From positions 460,342 through 524,341 of the forward strand of contig RQSC01000028.1 of the NCBI GenBank assembly GCA_013416795.1: a stretch of DNA of 64,000 nucleotides. Reading direction: 5' to 3'. The notes beneath the pieces were generated by a model that did not search any database, had not been told where the DNA came from, and was given only the letters and a program-made list of their open reading frames with translations. Below, in pieces: positions 18,809 through 28,676 of the stretch; position 1 is the first letter of the stretch, and each line of letters starts with the position of its first letter. Position numbers and translations under genes: made by a program. Origin of the DNA: Prasinococcaceae sp. CCMP 1430. Its lineage: Eukaryota; Prasinodermophyta; Palmophyllophyceae; Prasinococcales; Prasinococcaceae.

Positions 18809-19648
18809 TCACTCGAGCGTGCGGTCGAAGGCCCACGTCCCGTGGCCCTTGCCGACGCGGTCGAGCTGCGTGACCATGCGCGCCGCCTCGTCGATCGACT
18901 CGGCCTGTGGCTTGAGCAGCTCGCCCTCCAGGAAGTCGACGAGCTGACAGTCGTCGGCCTTGTCCGCGACGGCGTGCAGCTCGAGGAGCTTGTCCATGTT
19001 GAGCTTCTCGAGCGACAGGGCGAGCGACGCGGCGTGCAGCGCGTCGCCCTTCTCGGCGTTGTCGAACTCGGACGGCGGAGCTCCGAGCGGTCCGAGGATG
19101 ACGCGCCCGCCGCGCATCACCTGGTACTCCATCAGCATCTCGGCGTGCTCGCGCTCCTCCGTGCTCTCCTTCTTGAAGTGCGCAGCAAGGCCGGGCAGTG
19201 CCACGTTGTCGCGCGCGAAGTACTGCGACATGGCCAGGTACATCACTGGCGGGCGAGGTCCGGTCGGCAAATACGCACCGCAGAAGGGACAACAGCGCAG
19301 GGGCGTCAGTCGCATGGATGAGGAACGTCAAGGGAACCGCGTGCCTGCCCGCTACATTTGCTTTCCCGCGCTATCCTAGCAGCACCCCCTCACCACCATC
19401 ACACACACACGCCGCTTGCCTGCAGCGCTGCGCGCGCCGCGCTGCGTACTCGAGGCAGACATCTCGACGTTGATCTGGATGTTCAGCGCCGCCTCGCACT
19501 TGTCGTCAAACGCCTTGCGGCTGAGCGACGCCCCGCCGAGCTCGGCGGGCGGCATCGCCTTCTGGATGGCCGCCTCCGAGAACGGCGCTGCGAATTCGAT
19601 GCCGCCGGCGACGAGCGAGCCCGTTGCGTCGCCCGCGGCGTCGCCCGC
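18809..19648 (-). CDS. FER: Ferritin, plant type (5' exon missing)
   Basis: Exons 19648..19450 and 19245..18809 (204-bp GT-AG intron, phase 1). Spliced sequence: [20 protein letters not shown] (plastid-type extension peptide), [31 protein letters not shown], and [20 protein letters not shown] with the ExxH diiron ligands. Later parts include [37 protein letters not shown] and a final Gly-Thr-Trp-Ala tail. It stores iron as a 24-mer and gives ferroxidase activity, most likely in the plastid. The exon begins at a probable acceptor (CGCGCAG at 19649-19655), so the transit-peptide exon lies further upstream and was not identified. It is head-to-head with the mTERF gene. Confidence 0.88.
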
Positions 19649-20127
19649 CTGCGCGCGCGTGCGGCGGCCGCGCAACCGCCGCCCGCCGCCGCCGCCGCGG
19701 AACCCCGCGCGCTCTCACCCGACTACCGAAGGATTCCATTTTGTTGAGGATTCCTCTAATTTTCCTGGACGGATTCCAACTCCCGGCGCCAACCCCAAGT
19801 CCAGCCCCCGCGACCTCGGAGTCCACGTGACGTCAGGCGCAGAAAAAAGCCTCGCGTCGCGTGTGACGTGGCACCGCCGGGCGGGGGAAAAATCCTTCCC
19901 GACTGGCAACGCCGTGGCAAAACCGCCGTCAAAAAGCACGCGGAGCGAGCGCCCTTCGATCGACGCCGTCGCATGACGCTTCTTCGGCGCCCCCGCCCCC
20001 CCCCCGGCCCCTGCAGGGTCGGGTCGTCGGATTGGGGTATGTTGGTTTGAACGAGGTTCAGTTTGGTTTCTTTTGACGCATGTGCGTCTTGTCTTGGAGA
20101 CCCTCTGCGCATCGCGGGTGCGTTTTG

Positions 20128-20199
20128 ATGGCGCGCTCGCGCGCGGCCGCGCCGCGAGCCGCCGAAAGGGAAAAAGCGCGCCGGCCGCGGGGCGGCGCG
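20128..20199 (+). other. Probable displaced 5' coding end of the mTERF gene
   Basis: ATG at 20128 opens 24 codons of Arg/Ala-rich targeting-type peptide (MARSRAAAPRAAEREKARR) up to an isolated N at 20200. It is in the same frame as the mTERF reading frame, which is open from 20338. The material in between is a copy of GGT coding sequence. I infer that this is the true start of the mTERF protein, separated by an assembly fault or a recent insertion. Confidence 0.5.
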
Positions 20200-20338
20200 N
20201 TGCATGCACGGCGTCGTACGCGCTGTCTCCCAGCAGAAGCAAGCGAACGAGCGCCTGCATGGTCGCGGATATGATGCGCGGACCGCCGGACGCTCCAACC
20301 ACGACTTTCTTGCCGTCGGCGCGCGTGAAGACCGTGGG
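20200..20338. repeat. 138-bp exact copy of GGT coding sequence behind a single N
   Basis: Bases 20201-20338 are identical to 22264-22401, inside the gamma-glutamyl transpeptidase gene about 2.06 kb away. The copy begins directly after the only N in the neighbourhood (20200) and ends where the two sequences diverge. It brings a stop codon into the mTERF frame. It is either a misassembly or a genuine recent partial duplication. Confidence 0.9.
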
Positions 20339-20463
20339 GCCGGCTCCTGGCCGAAGACGCGCCCGAGACCGAGGCCGAGACCGCGCTCGCTCCCCGTCGC
20401 GCGCGCGGGGCGCGGCGGCGCGGCGCCGCTGGGGGGGCGTCGCGCGACGAGTGGCGCGAGCGC

Positions 20464-21975
20464 ATGGCGGCCATCTGGCGGTCGCAGGGACTGTCGGCGG
20501 AGGCCACGGAGCGGCTGGTGTACTGGGGTGAGCAGCGCGCGTCGTACCCGAACGCGCGCGTGGTCGAGCGACGCGTGACCGCGCTGCGGCGGCTGCTGCC
20601 CGGCGCGGACGTGAGCGCGATGCTCGGGCGAGCGCCCATGCTGGTCACGCTGGACGTCGAGGTGGAGGCTCCGCTGCGAGTGGAGGTCGTGCGCATCCTG
20701 CTCGGGCCGGCGGCGGCGAGCGCCGGCGGCGCCGAGGCGGTGCTCGAGCGCTATCCGCGCCTGCTCATGCTCTCGCCGTGGCGGCTCGTCGGGAAGATCG
20801 AGGCGCTGGCGGCGGCCGTGCCGGGCGTGCGCGTGGACCGTGCAATCGTGCGGCAGCCAGCGCTGCTGTACCGCAGGCCGCGCACAGTTGCCGCCACCTT
20901 CGAGCGACTCACGATGCTGCTGCGCGGCGCGGGCGCGGACGAAGTCGCTGCGCTCGCGGAGAGCTCGCCGGGGCTGCTCATGGTGCGCCCGCAGCGCCTC
21001 AGCGCGGCCATGGGCGTGCTCATGGAGACCCTCGGCGCCGACGGCAGCGAGGCGGACGCCGCCGCGCTCGCGCGGCGCGTGGCCATGCGCAACCCCCGCG
21101 CGCTCACGCTCGCCCCGGCGACGCTGCGCTCCGCGCTGGGCGCGCTGGCAGCGGCGACGGCGCCGAAGGGAGAGCTGCGCGCCGGTCCCGGCGCGCCAGC
21201 GGAGGAGCACCAGGAGATCGTCTCGCGCGTGCTGCGGCGCGCGCCGAACCTCCTCACGCGCTCCCCGAGCGCGCTGGGCGACAACGCGCACGCGCTCGCG
21301 GCGCTCCTCCCGTCGCCTGAGACGGACCTCCCCGACGCAGCCGCCGTCTCCACGATGGTGGTGCGCCAGCCCAGCCTGCTCGGGTACAAGTCCGCGACGC
21401 TCGCGACCAAGCTCAACGCGCTGAAGGTGCTGCTGCCGTCGGCGGACGTGGGGCGCATGGTGCGCGGCGCGCCGGGCCTCATGGCGTCCAATGTGGAGCA
21501 CACCCTCCCGCGCAAGATCGAGAGCCTGCACCGCGCCTTCACACCACCACTGGAGAGCCGAGAGGAGCTCGAGGAGCTGCTCGAGTCTACGCCGAGCCTG
21601 CTCACCATGCAGCCGGAGCTGCTCGCGAGCAAGATGCAGCGGTTGCTCGAGCTTTGCCCGGACTTGGACGGATACAAGCCCACCACCATGGGCCGTTTCG
21701 TGCTCAACAGCAAGGAGCGAATCGAGCGCCTTGCCTTCGTGCAGGAGATGGTGGTTGGCGACACGAGCGATGCGGACAATGGCGGCCAGGTCGACGGTGC
21801 CGCTTCGCCGGCGAAGATACCCAAGGCCTCCACCGTGCTCAACATGCCGCAGGCACTGTTCATGAGGCGCTACCCGGGCTACGCCGACTGGGCGCGCCAG
21901 CGGCGCGACAAGGGCATCGCCGCGAGCGGGCGGGCCCTGCGGCACAAGGGGGACGGCTCGACGCCTTCGCGCTAG
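20464..21975 (+). CDS. mTERF-family organelle nucleic-acid-binding protein
   Basis: 503 codons from ATG 20464. The frame is open back to 20338 and probably belongs with the targeting peptide at 20128. The body is a run of about 30-residue helical repeats with the mTERF signature of Pro/Leu at repeat starts: LLPGADVSAMLGRAPML, AVLERYPRLLMLSPWRLVGK, RAIVRQPALLYRRP, LAESSPGLLMVRPQRL, VLRRAPNLLTRSPSALG, VVRQPSLLGYKSATLATKL, and LLESTPSLLTMQPELLASKM. At least nine repeats are visible. mTERF proteins bind organellar DNA or RNA and affect transcription termination, splicing or ribosome assembly. The C-terminal tail (PQALFMRRYPGYADWARQRR) is basic. It is tail-to-tail with GGT 51 bp away; TGTAA is 12 bp after the stop. 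Confidence 0.85.
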   Translation: MAAIWRSQGLSAEATERLVYWGEQRASYPNARVVERRVTALRRLLPGADVSAMLGRAPMLVTLDVEVEAPLRVEVVRILLGPAAASAGGAEAVLERYPRLLMLSPWRLVGKIEALAAAVPGVRVDRAIVRQPALLYRRPRTVAATFERLTMLLRGAGADEVAALAESSPGLLMVRPQRLSAAMGVLMETLGADGSEADAAALARRVAMRNPRALTLAPATLRSALGALAAATAPKGELRAGPGAPAEEHQEIVSRVLRRAPNLLTRSPSALGDNAHALAALLPSPETDLPDAAAVSTMVVRQPSLLGYKSATLATKLNALKVLLPSADVGRMVRGAPGLMASNVEHTLPRKIESLHRAFTPPLESREELEELLESTPSLLTMQPELLASKMQRLLELCPDLDGYKPTTMGRFVLNSKERIERLAFVQEMVVGDTSDADNGGQVDGAASPAKIPKASTVLNMPQALFMRRYPGYADWARQRRDKGIAASGRALRHKGDGSTPSR

Positions 21976-21986
21976 CGCAGGCCTGT

Positions 21987-21991
21987 TGTAA
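21987..21991 (+). terminator. Candidate TGTAA poly(A) signal
   Basis: TGTAA, 12 bp after the mTERF stop codon and within the 51-bp convergent gap to GGT. Confidence 0.35.
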
Positions 21992-22026
21992 CATACGACA
22001 CAACAATCTCTGTTTCAATGACGGCA

Positions 22027-23964
22027 TCAAAATGCGGCTGGCCGCCCGCCCTTCCGCCGATCGGAGACAGCGTGCAACCTGCCACTGCTGCCCTCGACGG
22101 CGATGAGCTGGCAAACGCCCACGGACTCTGTGGGCACGACCTCGTGTCCCCTTTGCTCCAGGCCTTGGCGCACCTTCTGCGCCACAGATATCACGGTCCC
22201 GTCGGCCAGCGTGCGGTCCTCCACCATGCACTCGTTCGGGATGAGTTGGTCGTGAATGCGCGGTGCATGCACGGCGTCGTACGCGCTGTCTCCCAGCAGA
22301 AGCAAGCGAACGAGCGCCTGCATGGTCGCGGATATGATGCGCGGACCGCCGGACGCTCCAACCACGACTTTCTTGCCGTCGGCGCGCGTGAAGACCGTGG
22401 GTGACATGCTCGAGAGCGGCCGCTTGCCAGGCGCCACGAAGTTGGCCTCGCTTGGTGCGAGCCCGTAAGCGTTCACCTGGCCGGGCGTGGAGAAGTCGTC
22501 CATTTCGTTGTTGAGCACGATTCCGGTCGACTCGCTGATCACTTTGCTCCCGAAGTGTGTGTTTATTGTCGTGGTCATCGCTGCTGCGTTCCCCTGCGCG
22601 TCCACGATGCTCAGGTGAGATGTTCCGTGGTCCTCAGGGAGCTGGTTCCACTCGCCCCCGTACTGCGTGAGGTTGAGGACGGCGGCGTCCGAGGTTTGCG
22701 CTCGCAGGGCGGCGTTGAAGTCGGCGTCGGACATGTCGGCGAGTACCGCCGTCACGTTGGGCGCGTACGCCGGGTCTCCCAGCGCCATCCTCGATGCGAA
22801 GGCGTGTTTGAGGGCCTCGGCCAGCCGATGGGCGCGCAGGCTGGCGTCAACGCCGACGAGCGGCGACTCGTAACCCCCGATAATTGAGAGCGCTTGGATG
22901 ATGGTGGCCCCGCCACTCGATGGCGGTGGGACACCGTAGAGCGTGCCACCGAGCACACTGGCGCTCAGAGGCGCGCGGATCGTCGGCTCGTACTGCGTGA
23001 GGTCAGCTTCAGTCATGATCCCGCCCGCCGCACGAATCTCGGCGGTGAGCGTACGCGCAACGTCGTCAGAGTACAGGGCGGCACGCGGGCCGAGCGCGCC
23101 CACGCGCCTCAGCGTGGCGGCAAGCTCGGGGCGCCGCAGAACGTCGCCCTCGCCAAGCGGCTGCCCGCTGCCAGCGTCGTGGAAGAATGGCCGCGATGCA
23201 ACCGGCGAGGTCTGGCGCAGGCTCTCGCCGCTCCCCGCGAGGGCCGCGGCGAGCGAGGGCCCGACGGTCATCTCCTCGGCGAGCGCCGCCGCGGGCTCGC
23301 ACAGCTCTGCCCACTCCTTGTTTCCGTGGCGCGACCAGAGCGTGTGTAGCCCGAGCAGCTCGCCTGGGACGGCCACGGCAGCACCGCCAACGAGCGAGCG
23401 GTCGGATGCGTTCACGTACATATCTCTGTGAGCAGCCGCCGGCGCTTTTTCGCGCGAGTCGATCACCTCGACGCCCACCCCCGCATCGCCGCCCGCCTCG
23501 ATGCTCGCCGCGGGCGCATACAGCGCAAACGCGCCACCGCCGATGCCAGATGAGTGCGGGTGCACCACTCCGAGGCAAAGCGCAGCGGCGACAGCAGCAT
23601 CGGCTGCGCCACCGCCGTCGCGCAGCACTTTGAGCCCCACATCGCTGCAGCGGTGATCGTCGGTTGCGACCGCAGCGACGTCTCCGAGCGCCTCCTCGGG
23701 CTGCAGCCCGGGCACCGCCGTAGCTGCGCCACCGTCGCCACCGCCCCCGGCGGTGGCCGCCCAGCCCACCAGCGCGCCCGCGCCGAACGCCGCTACTGCG
23801 GCGGCCGCCACAGCGACCACCCCGACCCTTCCCCCTCGCCTGCCTGACGTCTCCCAGGCGGCTACGCCGGTGAAGCTGCTCTCGCCGCCGGCGAGCGCCA
23901 CGCGCTCTTCCTCGGCGGCGGCGGCGGCGGCAGACGCGGCGCTCAGCTCCACCACCTGCGCCAT
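22027..23964 (-). CDS. GGT: Gamma-glutamyl transpeptidase, type II membrane protein
   Basis: 645 residues from ATG 23964, no introns. A short cytosolic N-terminus is followed by one hydrophobic helix (~47-70, VGVVAVAAAAVAAFGAGALV). Then comes the GGT fold: DVGLKVLRDGGGAADAAVAA, HPHSSGIGGGAFALY, DSREKAPAAAHRDMY, and AVAVPGELLGLHTLWSRHG. The autocleavage site is EDHGTSHLSIVDAQGN with nucleophile Thr at ~448. After it come TTINTHFGSKVIS, IVLNNEMDDFSTPGQ, and SSMSPTVFTRADGKKVVVGA. All substrate-binding features of the family are present, so it should cleave glutathione outside the cell or in a vesicle or vacuole lumen. Bases 22264-22401 of this gene recur exactly at 20201-20338. It is head-to-head with an ER-type secretory protein gene. 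Confidence 0.92.
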   Translation of the reverse strand: MAQVVELSAASAAAAAAEEERVALAGGESSFTGVAAWETSGRRGGRVGVVAVAAAAVAAFGAGALVGWAATAGGGGDGGAATAVPGLQPEEALGDVAAVATDDHRCSDVGLKVLRDGGGAADAAVAAALCLGVVHPHSSGIGGGAFALYAPAASIEAGGDAGVGVEVIDSREKAPAAAHRDMYVNASDRSLVGGAAVAVPGELLGLHTLWSRHGNKEWAELCEPAAALAEEMTVGPSLAAALAGSGESLRQTSPVASRPFFHDAGSGQPLGEGDVLRRPELAATLRRVGALGPRAALYSDDVARTLTAEIRAAGGIMTEADLTQYEPTIRAPLSASVLGGTLYGVPPPSSGGATIIQALSIIGGYESPLVGVDASLRAHRLAEALKHAFASRMALGDPAYAPNVTAVLADMSDADFNAALRAQTSDAAVLNLTQYGGEWNQLPEDHGTSHLSIVDAQGNAAAMTTTINTHFGSKVISESTGIVLNNEMDDFSTPGQVNAYGLAPSEANFVAPGKRPLSSMSPTVFTRADGKKVVVGASGGPRIISATMQALVRLLLLGDSAYDAVHAPRIHDQLIPNECMVEDRTLADGTVISVAQKVRQGLEQRGHEVVPTESVGVCQLIAVEGSSGRLHAVSDRRKGGRPAAF

Positions 23965-24319
23965 CGCGGCGGAGCAAGCCGTCGGCCGCCCGCCCGCAGG
24001 CCGGCGACCTGATGTGGCACCGGCGCGTGCCCCCGCCGGCCCCCCGGCCGTGCTCGCGGGCGCATCACCGGCGCGGCATCCCCCTGCGCATGGCTCCAGC
24101 TGCAGGCGCAGGAAATTTCGAACCCTATTCAAACGACTCAATAACCGTAACCACCGTTCCCCCAGCGCGCGCGTTCGCTCGCCGTTGCCCCAAGCCGTAG
24201 GGGACGGCTGCGGCGGGCTCCTGAGGCGCGGGGGGATGCAGACAGAGCGTGTGGCGGGCGCGGCGCGCCACAGAACGCGAGCCAAACGATGCGAGCACTG
24301 GCGAAGGACGCGGGGCGAA
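23965..24319. promoter_or_regulatory. Divergent spacer between GGT and ER-type protein
   Basis: 355 bp, the shortest head-to-head spacer in the window. It includes an AT-richer core around 24113-24160 (AATTTCGAACCCTATTC). It should serve as a bidirectional promoter for two secretory-pathway genes. Confidence 0.4.
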
Positions 24320-25451
24320 ATGGTGCTCCGCGCGGTGGGCGCGGCAGCGGCCACGCGCGGCCGAGTGCGGTGGGCTGCCGCCGCGCTGGTGCTGCTCGTC
24401 GCTTGCGCCGTGGGCTGCGCATCAGAGCGAGCAGAGGCGGGGGGGCACACCATCGAGCTCAGACCGGATGGCCAGGGAAACATGCAGGTGAGTGCGCGCG
24501 CTTCTTTCCTTCCGCGTCGCAGCACGGCACGGGACGGGTGCATGGGGCGGCCCGACGCTCCGCGGCTCGTGCGGCGCCACTTGAGCTTGCGAGTGGGACC
24601 GAGTGCTACAGGCTGAGCGCGAGTGCGTTGTCTAGCAAGAGCGCACGCCGGCCTCGCGTGCTGATGCACGGCGCCACATGGTGGCGACCCGATTGCCACT
24701 GGATGCGCGGTGCGCACCGTAGGGAAGGCTCGGGAGCATCGACCCCGGGGAAATTTACGGCCTCGTGGTCATCTCCGCCGAGAGGGAAGGCAAAGACATC
24801 GACGAGCAGCTTGAGAAGATACGCGGGGGGGTGCCTTTCCTAGACAAGTGGCTCAAGTGCGTTCAGGCGCGATAGATGCCAAGTCCGTAGGCAAGAGAAG
24901 CGCGTCTGGCGCCGTCACTGTAGGGCGCGACGCTCCAGGCCACAAATTCGGGTCCAGTGCCTCGAGCCCCTGCGTGCGACGCGCGCTGACTTTGCGCGCG
25001 CTTGCTCATGCTTGATCACCTGGCTCACAGGACCGCCACAGAGGCGGAGAAGGCTCAGGCGGTTTTCAAGGCGCGCGACAATATCTATGAGAACCCTGAC
25101 AAAGACGACCCCAACAAAATGGATCTCAACGACATCGTTGAGAAGCGCGCTGAGAACGTGAGTGAGCACTCGAGCCACCGCGATGAATGCACGCGCTCAT
25201 ACGATCGTGGCACGCGCGCGCGCTTGTGGCGTGCACGCTTGCGCGTATGCGTGCTGCTGCCGATTGGTGCACTGACGCCAGAGCGCACACCTCGCCTGCT
25301 CCGAATTCTGGGAAACACTCAGGCGGCGCCCAAGCCAGTGAAGGCAAAAACGAGAAGGAAATTCCGCAAGGGGCGTGGTGACAAGGCCAAGGCTACAGGC
25401 CCGGCAGATGAAGAGAGGACTGACGACAGAGCGCGCGACGACGAGCTCTGA
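24320..25451 (+). CDS. Probable ER-lumen protein with signal peptide and DDEL tail, unknown family
   Basis: Four exons, 24320..24487, 24723..24856, 25031..25157 and 25323..25451 (introns of 235, 174 and 165 bp, all GT-AG, phases consistent), give about 185 residues. The N-terminus is a clear signal peptide (RWAAAALVLLVACAVGCASE). The mature part reads HTIELRPDGQGNMQ, GSIDPGEIYGLVVISAE, KDIDEQLEKIRGGVPFLDKW, ARDNIYENPDKDDPNKMDLN, then a strongly basic stretch (KAKTRRKFRKGRGDKAK). It ends in Arg-Asp-Asp-Glu-Leu. DDEL is a recognised variant of the KDEL retrieval signal, so an ER-resident soluble protein is likely. I do not recognise the family, and no catalytic motif is evident. Confidence 0.72.
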
Positions 25452-25619
25452 GAGCGGCCCGGGCGGCGCGCGTTGAGACAGTGCAGAGTGAGAAGTGCGC
25501 ACGGCGCAGACTACGAGCGCGCCGGGCGTGTGTGTGGCCGTTGTTCTGAAGGTCTGCCGTTCAATGCGACTTTGCGCGGTGTCGCAAGACTCTCTTTCTA
25601 GCTAGTGACTGTGACGCCA
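25452..25619. other. Convergent 3' spacer
   Basis: 168 bp between two stop codons. Nothing recognisable. Confidence 0.4.
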
Positions 25620-27938
25620 CTAGTCCGGGCCCATCTGCTCCAGGCGTTTGACGATCTCATTTGCACTTGGGCGTTCGTGATGGTCTCTCCTGAGGCAATC
25701 AGCGCAGAGCTGTTGCAGCTTCTCGTCGACCGGTGCCATGCCCTCCTCTTGCGTCACGGGAAGGTGCTCACCACGGAACGCGACGGCGGCGATCACCTGT
25801 GCCGGTAGCCTGCCCGCCCAAGGCTTCTGCAGGGTGAGCATTTCCCAGCACACCACGCCAAACGAATACACGTCTGCCGCCGTAGTGTGCGCGAGCTCGC
25901 GCCCCAACATGACCTCCGGCGCCTGATACTGCGGTGTTCCTCCGACGGTTGACGACGCGACGCCCCCGGCGGTCGCCATTGTTGCACAGACAGTGTAGGC
26001 GAGGTTGAAATCCGTCAGCTTTGGTCGCTTCGACTGGTCCAAAAGGATGTTGCTTGACTTGATGTCCATGTGCAAAACGACGGGCCTCCGGCTGTGAAGG
26101 TAGGCCAGACCCCGCGCCACTCCAAGCGCCACCGCCCGTCGCCAGACCTTTGAGGGTTGCTCGTGACGCTCTGCGAGCCTTCTGAGCTCTCCGTACAGCG
26201 AGCCCCGCGGGCAAAACTCCATAACTATTAGCAGGTCGGGAGGTATCGCGCAGTAGCCCATGAACAGGCTGTTCCCGGCAGTGCGTGTCAAATGTGTGTT
26301 TGTCTTCGTGTAAGCACTGGCACTGCATGGTGCATGCAACATTTGCATCACCGCCCTTCAGCGCGCGCGCCCGCGCGACGCGCGCCCTTTCATCACGCAC
26401 CACAGGTTTGGGTGCCGCAGTCGCTTCAGCGTTCTGACCTCTGAACGGAAGGTCTCCACCAGACTTTCATTTTGTAGGTCATCTGCATCGAGGTTGTGCG
26501 TGAAGATGCGTTTCACGGCCACTGGAACACCCTGGTACCTCGCCTTGAAGACTTCGCTGAAGCCGCCGACGGCCACGCGGTCCAGAAGGTCGAGCTCGTG
26601 CGGGCTTATCTCGAGGTTTGGGTCCACGCTCATCACACGCCGCAGAGGTACCGAATCATCGATGGTCGGCTGCGTTGGCATCGACGACTGCCTGGTGTGC
26701 GATGGACCGGCCTCGTCGCTTCCTGGCGTGAGCGCGGACGACGGGACCTCTGCGATCTCGACGCCGACACTGCTGCTGCGATGCACGACCTCGCGCACGT
26801 CAGGAGACGTGACTCCCCCTTCTTCAGCAGCGCCTACGTTCTTGAAATTCCTGGCGGCTTCCCTTCGGGCGGCGACGCGACTTTTCAGCTTGCCGAAAAA
26901 GACGAGCGCTGGCACGTGTGTTCGCCACCGCGAGAGGCGCTGTTGAGCCCTGCGCGAAACACAGTCACCCCCGGCGCTCCCCGTCTCCAGTATCGCGCGC
27001 GCGAGGGATCGCCTTCCCCGTGGCGGAGAGGCGATCCCTCTTCGTTCTTCAAGTTCCGCCGCCGCCGCCGCCGCTCTCGAGAAATTGCCCGCAGTCCTGG
27101 TCAGCGCTCCTCCATGCTGGGGTGGATCAATCGCCGATCTCCTCGCGCCGAGGGGCGCGTTCACCTCGTCAGGCACCGCTGGCGCTGAGTCGTGATCCGA
27201 CGATGATCCAGCAATAGCAGAGCCCGCGGGGGCGGCGCTCAGGCGAGGCGACGTGCATATTCCCTCCGTGTCGAGCATATCCCCGGCGAGCAGCGCCCTC
27301 GTTCTTTCGCTGGTGGTCCTGCGCAACATCGGTCGCACAGGTCGTCGGCTCTCGTTCTCTGCGTCGGGCGCGTCCGGGGCCTCGGGTGCCTTGGCAGCCA
27401 GCACCTCGGTCGGCGCCGACGCGCTTGACAGCTCATCACACAACTGGGCGCACTCCTCATGCGACCTAAAATGCGCCCGGAAAGTGCGTGTGACGGTGAC
27501 GTCGAGCGTATTGGGCTGGCCATCGACCCCACATGCGCGGACTGCGGGTGCGCCCAGGTTGGTCACCCGCAGCGGACGCGGCAGGTGCTCTGGCAGCAAC
27601 GCGACGCCGTCGGTGAGAGCGCTGTTGCCCGCATCAACATCGTCGTCATCACCACAGACGCGATCGGGCTGCGCGCGTCCCTCGCCCGCGCCGTCGCTGC
27701 TGCTGTTGGACGGGGTTGAGCCTGCCACGGCGAACGCTCTTGCGCCACCCGCCGGCGTCGGCGGACTGTGGGGAGACGCGACGCCGGGCGAGGCCACCAC
27801 GGTGCCTCGCGCGGCGCGGCCGCATCCATCAGTCGTCAGGTGGTCATACGCATTCTCCTGTGGCGCGCCGCCCGCGCCTGGCTGGGGGCATGCCCGCTTT
27901 TTCTCGGCAAGCACCGCTGGCTCTTGCTGCGGATCCAT
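25620..27938 (-). CDS. TKL (Raf/EDR1-like) protein kinase with DFN motif
   Basis: Exons 27938..26401 and 26268..25620 (132-bp GT-AG intron, phase 2) encode 728 residues. Splicing restores the conserved strand HPNLC|LFMGYC. Residues 1-450 are long, Ser/Pro-rich and largely disordered, apart from a short ordered-looking part around 140-170 (LDVTVTRTFRAHFRSHEECA). The kinase domain: VAVGGFSEVFKARYQGVPVA, VKRIF with the ATP Lys, VMEFCPRGSLYGEL, HMDIKSSNILLD (catalytic Asp kept), LTDFNLAYTV, QYQAPEVM, and DVYSFGVVCWEMLTLQKPW. DFG is DFN; Asp is kept, but the change may alter regulation. The arrangement matches plant and algal Raf-like TKL kinases. It is head-to-head with the CDPK gene. Confidence 0.88.
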
Positions 27939-28235
27939 CTGTCGGGCACACGGCGGTGCCCCCCTTCACAGCGCGCGGCGCGCGGCCACCCCACCCACCC
28001 CTCGCGCCGCGCCTTCGTGCGTGGCCGCCCTCCCGCGCGCCACCGGGCAGCGCCTCCCCCTCCCCCCCCTCCCCCCCCTTCCCTCCTTCCCCCGTCCGCC
28101 GCGGCCCGCCCGCGCGCCACGCAGCGCCCCCCGCGCGCGCTGTGGCCCCAACAATGTCAGAAACGAGAACACCTCCCCGCACCGGCAAGAAGCTTCCTCT
28201 CTGTTGAAGAAGGAAAGCACGCTCCAGATCGAGGG

Positions 28236-28284
28236 GTACCATCGATGGTACTGTACCATCTGATGGTACAGCACCATCATGGCA
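28236..28284. repeat. GGTACC-rich tandem hairpins, copy B
   Basis: A perfect 16-bp palindrome GTACCATCGATGGTAC (28236-28251) is followed at once by TGTACCAT-CTG-ATGGTACA (28252-28270) and an imperfect third arm. A T-rich tract follows. It is related in words and arrangement to 18463-18507. Confidence 0.7.
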
Positions 28285-28615
28285 CAGCAGGGTTTTGTTT
28301 TTTGCTTTTCTTTCCCTTTTTGGGTGAGGGTTTCGAATCCAACAATGTCAATGTCTCGTCCGGGGCGCGAGCAACACACGATCTCGCCTGGGCGCGCCCG
28401 ACCGAGAGTGGGGAGTCCCGAAGTCTGGCCGCCGATCGCGGCGCGATCCGAATCCAGACGGGCCTGAAACCACAACTCCAATGTGTATCAAAGAGCGAGC
28501 GAAAACGCACCTCACACATTTTTCGCGCGCACGCGCACAAGGCGGCGCGGCGTCCGGCGGTCACCGCCTGGCCGCTCATCCTCATCGGCTGTGCCAGCTG
28601 CCGATCCGGAGGTGT

Positions 28616-28676
28616 GGTTCTGGTTCTGGTTCTGGTTCTGGGGCTGGGGCTGGGGCAGGGGCTGGGGCTGGGGCTG
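28616..28676 (+). repeat. GGTTCT / GGGGCT hexamer repeat
   Basis: Four GGTTCT-like units pass into about six GGGGCT units, so the plus strand has at least six runs of four G. It lies ~285 bp before the CDPK start. It may form a G-quadruplex. Confidence 0.75.
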
